From Nitrosomonas sp. (GTDB lineage Bacteria; Pseudomonadota; Gammaproteobacteria; Burkholderiales; Nitrosomonadaceae): a DNA stretch of 11,918 nucleotides. The DNA lies in assembly GCA_003514765.1 (NCBI GenBank), contig DOOY01000135.1:1-11918 (forward strand), in the 5' to 3' direction. This document shows, piece by piece, positions 6,110-11,918 of the stretch (position 1 is its first letter; the number at the start of each line of letters is the position of its first letter). Both the position numbers and the translations under genes were made by a program. The notes under the pieces are model-generated. The model searched no databases, had not been told where the DNA came from, and was given only the letters and a program-made list of their open reading frames with translations.

Positions 6110-7012
6110 CTACCCCCTCATTACACTATAATCCGCCACCAGCCGAAATTCCTGCCCCGGCGCAATGGCGATGACGTCACTGGCAGCATTGGTGGTTTCA
6201 ACGCATAACAACCGTTTATAATCCGCATCTTCCAGATCGGCCATTTCTGCCGATATTTTTTCCCAGGGATTCCAGACCACGGCGGTTTTATTGCCTTGCG
6301 AGAGTATCTGGATGCAGCGGTCGAGTGCTTTGTCGTCGATAATCATGGTATTGCTGACATCGTGATAAATACGGTCGACTTCGGATGCGATGGTGACAAC
6401 GCCTTCCTGTTTTTTTTCCGCGCTGTTATCAACCTTGTCGATGTAGGTACAATCCTGCAACCCCATTACGCTGGTTTGGGTGATGTCGCCCACTTTGAAA
6501 TAAGTATGAAACGCTTGCGTAATGCTGAACAATTCAGCACCGGTATTGCGCGTAATCAGTGTCAGATTCAACGAATCACCGACTACAATTTCCTGTGTCA
6601 GTTCGAATGCATGCGGCCAGATTTCGCGTGTTTCCGGTGTATCGGTCAGGCCGAGTGTTATTTTGATATCATCGTCCAGGGTTGCCTCTGTACTGAGAAC
6701 ATTCCACAGGCGATTACGCACAAAACCGTGACCGGGGCGCCCCTTGCCCTCCGGGTCGGGACCAAACCAGGGCCAGCAGATCGGTGCACCGCCTTTGATA
6801 GCTTTGCCGTCCTGATAATAGGCTTTGCTGCTCAAAAACAGGACGTCTTCCTCTCCTGACGGCTGATAAGACAATACCTGGCCTGCATGGATGGAAATCA
6901 GTGCTTTGGCCTTGGACGTGTTCACCTGAATCATGGTTAAACCGCCGCTGCCCACCGTAAACTCGACTTGACCGGCAATGCCATGTTCAGTATTTAATTG
7001 TTCATTATTCAT
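6110..7012 (-). CDS. D-hexose-6-phosphate mutarotase (aldose 1-epimerase family, YeaD-like)
   Basis: Interconverts alpha and beta anomers of hexose 6-phosphates in the cytoplasm. 300 residues, normal for the YeaD/YMR099C branch of the galactose-mutarotase superfamily. Signature stretches are KAIKGGAPICWPWFG (70-84), GHGFVRNRLW with His95, ITQAFHTYFKVGDI with His169, VWNPWEKISAEMADL (246-260) and LLCVETTNA with Glu272. His95, His169 and Glu272 are the expected catalytic and substrate-contact residues. The ATG at 7012 follows ACAGGAAAAACA, an acceptable Shine-Dalgarno. It lies 106 bp behind purT on the same strand and may be the last gene of a queG-purT run, though the gap would also allow its own promoter. 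Confidence 0.92.
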   Translation of the reverse strand: MNNEQLNTEHGIAGQVEFTVGSGGLTMIQVNTSKAKALISIHAGQVLSYQPSGEEDVLFLSSKAYYQDGKAIKGGAPICWPWFGPDPEGKGRPGHGFVRNRLWNVLSTEATLDDDIKITLGLTDTPETREIWPHAFELTQEIVVGDSLNLTLITRNTGAELFSITQAFHTYFKVGDITQTSVMGLQDCTYIDKVDNSAEKKQEGVVTIASEVDRIYHDVSNTMIIDDKALDRCIQILSQGNKTAVVWNPWEKISAEMADLEDADYKRLLCVETTNAASDVIAIAPGQEFRLVADYSVMRG

Positions 7013-7118
7013 TGTTTTTCCTGTAAATATTGTTTGTGCATCCAGATTGGTTTGCTATTGCTATTGCTGTTGATTTTCCCGATCATTGCTTTTACCGGAA
7101 AGCGCAAGCGCTATGAGT

Positions 7119-8351
7119 TCATGGTTCATGATTCACTTTTTCGATCGGTATCACTTTGCTCGCAGCAAGCTTGGCGCGCACTCTGGCTTCATCGGCATTT
7201 GCACCGTTCGCCAATGCCACACCCATACGTCTGCGTTGGAATGCTTCTGGTTTTCCGAATAACCGGAGATCGCTTTGCGGCACATTGAGCGCATCCTGCA
7301 CACCGGAAAAAGCGATTCCTTTTGAATTGAGTCTGCCATAAATCACCGCGCTTGCACCCGGTGCACGCATAGCGGTATCGACCGGCAAACCGAGGATAGC
7401 ACGCGCGTGCAAATCGAATTCACTCTGAATCTGGCTGCACATGGTCACCATGCCAGTGTCATGCGGGCGCGGGCTGACCTCACTGAACCAGACGTCATCG
7501 CCTCGAATAAACAATTCAACACCGAATACGCCCAGGCCACCGAGTTCATCGGTTATTTGATTGGCATAATCACGCGCGCATTGCAAAGCGGTGGCTGACA
7601 TCGCCTGCGGTTGCCAGCTTTCAACATAATCGCCGTGCACCTGTAAATGTCCAATCGGTTCGCAAAAATACGTGACAATAGCCCCATCCGCATTTTTCGC
7701 GCGCACGGTCAATTGTGTGATTTCATAATCAAATTCAATCACGCCTTCGATAATAACGCGCCCCTGATCCACCCGGGTACCGCTTGCGGCATAGTCCCAG
7801 GCCGCTTCGACCTGGGAAGCATTGTCAACTATGGATTGTCCTTTGCCGGATGACGACATGACGGGTTTTACAATGCAGGGATAACCGATTTTATCATCGA
7901 TAGCTGTTTGCAGTTCATTGAGACTGTTTGCAAATACATAGGGTGAAGTCGGCAATTGCAGGGTTTCAGCCGCCAGACGGCGGATGCCTTCCCGGTTCAT
8001 GGTCAATTGCGCGGCGCGGGCGGTCGGAATAACGGTTGCCAGGCCTTCCTGTTCAATTTCCGCAAGCATATCGGTTGCAATGGCTTCGATTTCCGGCACA
8101 ACAATATGCGGCTTTTCCTGTTCAATCAGCGCGCGTAATGCCCGGCCATCGGCCATATTGATCACATGCGCACGATGTGCGACCTGATGACCCGGCGCAT
8201 CGGCGTAACGATCCACAGCGATGGTTTCAACACCCAGACGCTGCAGGGCGATAATCACTTCCTTACCCAGTTCACCGCTGCCGAGCAGCATGACCTTGGT
8301 TGCATTCGGGCTTAATGGCGTACCCAGTATTAATTGATCATTCATTGACAT
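7119..8351 (-). CDS. purT: Formate-dependent phosphoribosylglycinamide formyltransferase (GAR transformylase 2)
   Basis: Makes formyl-GAR from GAR, formate and ATP, the folate-independent version of the third step of purine synthesis. ATP-grasp enzyme of 410 residues (E. coli PurT 392). The N-terminal part has GSGELGKEV (24-32). The ATP lid has [15 protein letters not shown] (159-173), then [11 protein letters not shown] (200-210) and [18 protein letters not shown]. Metal and substrate residues Glu279, Glu291 and Asp298 ([10 protein letters not shown]), Lys367 and Arg374-Arg375 match E. coli E267, E279, D286, K355 and R362-R363 at a constant offset of 12. The ATG at 8351 directly follows the queG TAA with no spacer, and its Shine-Dalgarno (GAGGAG) is inside the end of queG, so translational coupling is likely. 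The ATG two codons later is an alternative start. Confidence 0.96.
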   Translation of the reverse strand: MSMNDQLILGTPLSPNATKVMLLGSGELGKEVIIALQRLGVETIAVDRYADAPGHQVAHRAHVINMADGRALRALIEQEKPHIVVPEIEAIATDMLAEIEQEGLATVIPTARAAQLTMNREGIRRLAAETLQLPTSPYVFANSLNELQTAIDDKIGYPCIVKPVMSSSGKGQSIVDNASQVEAAWDYAASGTRVDQGRVIIEGVIEFDYEITQLTVRAKNADGAIVTYFCEPIGHLQVHGDYVESWQPQAMSATALQCARDYANQITDELGGLGVFGVELFIRGDDVWFSEVSPRPHDTGMVTMCSQIQSEFDLHARAILGLPVDTAMRAPGASAVIYGRLNSKGIAFSGVQDALNVPQSDLRLFGKPEAFQRRRMGVALANGANADEARVRAKLAASKVIPIEKVNHEP

Positions 8352-9488
8352 TTATTCGGTAGACTCCTCATTTGCTTTTTTGTGTTGTTGTTCCAGCGCC
8401 CAGTGTATATGCTCGCGCACCATTTCGGAATCGTCATCCAGCCGTGTCCGCAGCGCCTGGATTATCTCCGGTGAATAGGGTGCATTACCCAGCCCCACTG
8501 CAATATTACGCAACCATTGCAGATAGCCAATGCGGCGAATCGGACTGCCTGCCAACCTGGATTCGAATTCTGCCTTATTCCAGTTGAATAATTCAAGCAG
8601 CGTAATATCATCCAGACCATGACGCACATGAAAATCCTCCTCATTCGTCAGATGAGAAAATTTATTCCAGGGACAGACCAGCTGACAATCGTCACAGCCA
8701 TAAATACGGTTGCCAATAAGCGGACGCAGTGATTCAGGAATACTTTCCTTCAGTTCAATGGTGAGGTATGAAATACAGCGCCGCGCATCGACCTGATAAG
8801 GCGCAACAATGGCTTTTGTCGGACAGATATCGATACATTTGGTACAACTGCCGCAAAAACTGCCTTTTGTGCCAACGGGTGCATCAACCGGCAATAACAC
8901 ATCGGTATAAATCTCGCCCAGAAAAAAGAATGAACCGGCCTGACGTGACAGCAACAACGTATGCTTGCCGCGCCAGCCTAGCCCGGATTTTTGCGCCCAT
9001 TCCACTTCCATCACCGGCGCGCTGTCGGAAAAAACGCGATAATTGAATGGTCCGACAGCATGCTGGATTTTATCAGCCAGTTTCTGCATGCGCGCGCGCA
9101 AAACCTTGTGATAATCGCGGCCCAGTGCATACCGGGAAATAAACGCCCGGTCGCCGTTGTTGATCACCGCCCAGCTCTCTTTCGCTTTTGGCGGATAATA
9201 ATTCATGCGCACGGAAATAACCCGTTGCGTGCCGGGCACCAGCTCATCGGGACGCGAACGTTTGGTGCCATGTTTTGCCATATAATCCATTGCACCGTGA
9301 TATCCTTCATCAAGCCATTTAAACATGCCGGATTCCGCTTCGGACATATCTGCATGCGCATCGGCGATACGAATATCCTGAAAACCCAATTCCTTGCCCC
9401 AGGCTTTGATGTTCAGAGCCAGACCGGCAACATCAAGTCCGGAATTGTCTGTCATATTATGGGAGGTCTTTTCTTGCGCAGTATCCAT
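8352..9488 (-). CDS. queG: Epoxyqueuosine reductase
   Basis: Reduces epoxyqueuosine to queuosine at tRNA position 34, the last step of the pathway; uses cobalamin and two [4Fe-4S] clusters. 378 residues. The catalytic Asp is probably Asp155 in VFSDSAPVME. The first cluster set is CGSCTKCIDICP (Cys212, 215, 218, 222). The second is Cys238 with CDDCQLVCP (Cys265, 268, 272). The C-terminal part has the short HEAT-like repeats found in this protein (RNIAVGLGNAPYSPEIIQALR and the segment after it). As annotated from the ATG at 9488, its first codons overlap the tsaE start on the other strand by 15 bp. The ATG at codon 12 (9455) would remove the overlap, and neither start has a good Shine-Dalgarno. 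It is followed without a gap by purT. Confidence 0.96.
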   Translation of the reverse strand: MDTAQEKTSHNMTDNSGLDVAGLALNIKAWGKELGFQDIRIADAHADMSEAESGMFKWLDEGYHGAMDYMAKHGTKRSRPDELVPGTQRVISVRMNYYPPKAKESWAVINNGDRAFISRYALGRDYHKVLRARMQKLADKIQHAVGPFNYRVFSDSAPVMEVEWAQKSGLGWRGKHTLLLSRQAGSFFFLGEIYTDVLLPVDAPVGTKGSFCGSCTKCIDICPTKAIVAPYQVDARRCISYLTIELKESIPESLRPLIGNRIYGCDDCQLVCPWNKFSHLTNEEDFHVRHGLDDITLLELFNWNKAEFESRLAGSPIRRIGYLQWLRNIAVGLGNAPYSPEIIQALRTRLDDDSEMVREHIHWALEQQHKKANEESTE

Positions 9489-9977
9489 GATCCAGATTCT
9501 AAATTAGCGTTGTCATTTTATCTTGCCGATGAAGCAGATACGCTGACTTTAGGTAAAAAAATTTCCACTGTTTTAAGACCGAATCTGATTATTTTCCTGA
9601 ACGGAAATCTCGGCGCCGGTAAAACAACACTGGTACGGGGTATTTTACATGGACTCGGTCATTTACACACCGTAAAAAGCCCGACCTATAATTTAGTTGA
9701 AATCTATAAAATTTCTAGGTTATACTTGTATCACTTTGATTTCTATCGATTCAGTGATCCTTATGAATGGGAAGAAGCAGGTTTTCGGGATTACTTTAAT
9801 GCGAATTCAGTTTGCTTGATAGAGTGGCCGGAAAAAGCTGCCGGACTTTTGCCGGCAGCCGATTTACAGATCAATTTTCAAATACTTGAATCCGGCCGCA
9901 ATATCTCGATTCACGCTGATACGGATGCAGGGGAGCAATGTTTACTATGTTTAAGGCATCGGCAAAACCCGGATTAA
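9474..9977 (+). CDS. tsaE: tRNA threonylcarbamoyladenosine biosynthesis ATPase TsaE
   Basis: ATPase that works with TsaB and TsaD to place threonylcarbamoyl on A37 of ANN-decoding tRNAs. I choose the TTG at 9474: GGGAGG (9461-9466) is 7 nt upstream, and the resulting 167 residues fit the family. The in-frame ATG at 9459 would overlap that Shine-Dalgarno, and the much longer open frame to 8991 is the antisense of queG. Walker A is FLNGNLGAGKTTLVRG (Lys50, Thr51). Also present are VKSPTYNLVEIY, LYHFDFYRFSDPYEW and CLIEWPEKA, all characteristic of TsaE. The C-terminal end after LESGRNISIHAD is less conserved. It overlaps the amidase gene by 40 nt, which points to cotranscription and coupled translation. 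Confidence 0.94.
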   Translation: MRSIHDPDSKLALSFYLADEADTLTLGKKISTVLRPNLIIFLNGNLGAGKTTLVRGILHGLGHLHTVKSPTYNLVEIYKISRLYLYHFDFYRFSDPYEWEEAGFRDYFNANSVCLIEWPEKAAGLLPAADLQINFQILESGRNISIHADTDAGEQCLLCLRHRQNPD

Positions 9978-11386
9978 CCATAACTGCAGCAACATCAACG
10001 TTTACGCTATTTACACGCTTACGTTGTGCGTTGTATGATTTTGCTGCCTGTAGAATATATTACGGGCTGTTCATGCTGGCGCTGTTGACCTGCCTCATGT
10101 CATTTCACAGCAAACCGGTGCTTGCAACTGATACTTTCATTACCGCAGCGCGAGTAGGTTTGGCCGATTATCATACCCGCATCACACTGGAATCCGATCA
10201 ACCCATCCAGTATGAATTGAGCATGCTCAACAATCCGGGGCGCGTTGTCGTTGATTTGGAAAATGTAACACTTAACCAGACAATCAAGTCTTTACCTGCC
10301 AAGGTAGACCCGGCCGACCCTCTTATTGCGCAAATCCGCTACGGGCGTTTTAAACCCCATATCCTGCGTCTGGTATTTGATCTGAAAGCTGATGCCGTAC
10401 CGCGGACATTTTTATTGGAACCCGCCGACAATCACGGTTACCGACTCATTCTGGACATCTATCAACCCGATAAAGCAGCGCTTGCTGAAATGGAAACAAA
10501 CGTAAAAGAAGCCGGCCCTGAAAAAAACATGGAAGATGATGCGCTTGGACATTTAGTCGCATCGCTGCTCAAAAAGAAACCTGAACGACAAGCATCTAAA
10601 GACACAAACAGATTTGCACCTAAAAGTTATCAGGCCGCCCAGTACCACAAACCCACTCCGCCCCGAACCATTATTGTCGCTATTGATCCGGGACATGGCG
10701 GCAGAGATCCCGGCGCAGTTGGCGACAATGGCACAAGAGAAAAAGATATTACGCTGGCCATCTCACGCAAACTGAAGACTATTATTGACAAGGAACCCTT
10801 TATGCGCGCAATTTTAACGCGCGATGATGATTTCGATCTTCCACTCAAACGCCGACAGGAAATAGCACGTCAACAAAATGCTGACCTGTTCGTTTCCATT
10901 CATGCTGACGGCAGCCCCCGGCCCCATGCGCATGGTTCATCCGTCTACACATTATCAGAGCATGGCGCAACGTCCACCACCGCAAGCTGGCTGGCACAAA
11001 AAGAAAACAATGCGGACAGCAATCTGATAGGTGGTGTCGATATAGCCACCAAATCAGGGGATATGCGCGAAATCATTCTGGATTTATCCATGAGCGCCAT
11101 GATTAGTGACAGTGTCAAGGTTGCGGAACTTGTTCTGAATGAGCTCGGCCAGATTAACCGGCTACATAAAAAAACAGTTGAACAGGCGGGGTTTGTAGTG
11201 CTCAAGTCTCCGGATATTCCTTCCATTCTGGTAGAAACCGCCTTTATCACCAACCCCAGTGAAGAAAAGAAGTTAAAAAACCAAGATTATCAGAAAAAAA
11301 TGGCAAAGGCGATTTTTGGCGGCATTAAAAATTATTTTGCTACAAACCCGGCGTTGGCGCGTACTGAAGTAGCGCGCGCGCGATAG
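9938..11386 (+). CDS. amiC: N-acetylmuramoyl-L-alanine amidase, AmiC-like (AMIN + Amidase_3)
   Basis: Zinc enzyme that cuts the amide bond between MurNAc and the stem peptide to split daughter cells; exported to the periplasm. Up to 482 residues. An unusually long N-terminus precedes the hydrophobic export segment (about 42-56, ending SKPVLA-TD). An AMIN septum-targeting domain follows (about 66-177), then a basic linker (178-243) and an Amidase_3 domain (244-466). Zinc and catalytic residues are His253 (AIDPGHGGRDPG), Glu268 (TREKDI), His322 (FVSIHADG) and Glu433 (ILVETAFITNP). The start is uncertain: the ATG at 9938 has GGGGAG only 2 nt away, the ATG at 9947 has it 11 nt away, and a TTG at codon 32 would give a more ordinary signal peptide. 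Overlap with tsaE is typical of betaproteobacteria. EnvC/NlpD-type activation is known for the family, not visible here. Confidence 0.94.
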   Translation: MFTMFKASAKPGLTITAATSTFTLFTRLRCALYDFAACRIYYGLFMLALLTCLMSFHSKPVLATDTFITAARVGLADYHTRITLESDQPIQYELSMLNNPGRVVVDLENVTLNQTIKSLPAKVDPADPLIAQIRYGRFKPHILRLVFDLKADAVPRTFLLEPADNHGYRLILDIYQPDKAALAEMETNVKEAGPEKNMEDDALGHLVASLLKKKPERQASKDTNRFAPKSYQAAQYHKPTPPRTIIVAIDPGHGGRDPGAVGDNGTREKDITLAISRKLKTIIDKEPFMRAILTRDDDFDLPLKRRQEIARQQNADLFVSIHADGSPRPHAHGSSVYTLSEHGATSTTASWLAQKENNADSNLIGGVDIATKSGDMREIILDLSMSAMISDSVKVAELVLNELGQINRLHKKTVEQAGFVVLKSPDIPSILVETAFITNPSEEKKLKNQDYQKKMAKAIFGGIKNYFATNPALARTEVARAR

Positions 11387-11427
11387 GCGCAAGAAACACG
11401 CATTGCTTTAAATAATCCTCCATAAAT

Positions 11428-11455
11428 TTGAATTTTACTGGTTAATTGATATACA
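11428..11455 (+). promoter_or_regulatory. Possible sigma-70 promoter for the permease gene
   Basis: TTGAAT (11428-11433), a 16-bp spacer and TATACA (11450-11455) preceded by TGA, in the 137-bp gap between the amidase and permease genes. The match is only moderate and the gap is AT-rich, so chance is possible. No terminator was seen after the amidase stop. Confidence 0.3.
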
Positions 11456-11523
11456 GTAGATGATTCAATTTACATTTTATTCCGCACCCCGGCTCACCCC
11501 AATAAAACCTTGAAATTACTTTG

Positions 11524-11918
11524 ATGCCGATGAGCACACAAAAATCCGGCAACGATTGGTATCAACTCATCGATGATGACCATTCGCGCCGCCTGCTGTT
11601 AACCGGAGATTTTACGCTGGTTGCATTGGAAAACAGATACCGGCACCTTGCGGCAGCGCTCACCCGGTATGCAGAAAATCGTGACCTATGCTGGGATTTA
11701 AGCGGCATCCGTCACATAGATACTGCGGGCATCGTTTTATTATGGCAGGTTTGGAACGCTCAGCGGCCCGATCATTTAATAATGCGGCCCGAGCATGAAA
11801 AAATGCTGCGGCGCATCGAAAGCCTGCCGAATAAAAATCCAGAACCAGAAAAAAAAGATTTTTTCTGGCCGCTACGCATCATTGGCAAACTAGGGCTACT
11901 GCTGTGGGACAATTTGAC
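11524..11918 (+). CDS. MlaE-family ABC transporter permease with N-terminal STAS domain (3' end outside window)
   Basis: The first 131 residues are visible and the frame is open to the end of the window. Residues about 12-100 form a STAS (SpoIIAA-like) domain. The signature is WDLSGIRHIDTAGIVLLWQ, where Thr occupies the usual phosphorylatable Ser position of DSSG. Residues 113-131 (FFWPLRIIGKLGLLLWDNL) lead into the permease part. This STAS-plus-permease build belongs to the MlaE/YrbE family, which moves lipids between the membranes together with an MlaF ATPase and an MlaD substrate-binding protein. Starts at 11521 (TTG), 11524 (ATG) and 11530 (ATG) are all possible, with no clear Shine-Dalgarno. 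The permease domain itself is not in the window, so the family call rests on the STAS domain and its junction. Confidence 0.75.
   Translation, partial: MPMSTQKSGNDWYQLIDDDHSRRLLLTGDFTLVALENRYRHLAAALTRYAENRDLCWDLSGIRHIDTAGIVLLWQVWNAQRPDHLIMRPEHEKMLRRIESLPNKNPEPEKKDFFWPLRIIGKLGLLLWDNL

Noticed and set aside
7050..7070. Short ttgcta repeats ahead of the mutarotase gene
   Set aside because: Only about three imperfect units; too short to call a functional repeat.
7105..7115. caagcgctatg also present at 6082-6092
   Set aside because: Eleven bases in two copies is expected by chance; no extended similarity around them.
8991..9473. Long open 5' extension of the tsaE frame
   Set aside because: It is antisense to queG and lacks TsaE-family sequence; the TTG at 9474 with GGGAGG gives a normal-length TsaE.

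Overview
The window reads as chromosomal DNA of a Gram-negative proteobacterium, most likely a betaproteobacterium of the Nitrosomonadales type. This placement is inferred from gene order, not from a search: queG and tsaE lie head to head, tsaE overlaps an AMIN-domain cell-wall amidase gene, and a STAS-domain MlaE-type permease gene follows. No rRNA or tRNA gene and no CRISPR array was seen.

Layout. Positions 1-902 hold the 3' part of a COX15/CtaA heme A synthase gene on the + strand. It converges on a minus-strand peroxide-defence pair: gpx (2525-3064) then katA (998-2449). A Fur/PerR-like 15-mer overlaps a TATAAT box just ahead of katA. Positions 3065-3267 hold a nested inverted repeat. A small membrane protein with a YyaB-like PH domain follows (3268-3759), and a 14-bp tandem duplication covers its stop codon.

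Positions 3860-6070 are the accessory part. First comes a REP-associated tyrosine transposase (RAYT) gene, broken by a frameshift and bracketed by 12-bp inverted repeats. Next is a 61-bp site with the layout of an integron attC: R''/R' boxes, and a 12-bp L''/L' stem with one extrahelical C. It abuts an unrecognised 374-codon gene. A perfect 13-bp inverted repeat carrying the R box flanks that gene, so the unit looks like a lone integron gene cassette with no integrase in view. Gene layout and the extrahelical base disagree about which strand is the cassette's top strand.

Positions 6110-9488 are a compact minus-strand housekeeping run: queG, then purT with zero spacing, then a D-hexose-6-phosphate mutarotase gene. 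On the + strand, tsaE starts inside the 5' end of queG as annotated, and overlaps the amidase gene by 40 nt. The window ends inside the STAS-domain permease gene. The clearest functional groupings are peroxide removal (Gpx and KatA), tRNA modification (QueG for queuosine, TsaE for t6A), and cell-envelope upkeep (amidase and MlaE-like permease).
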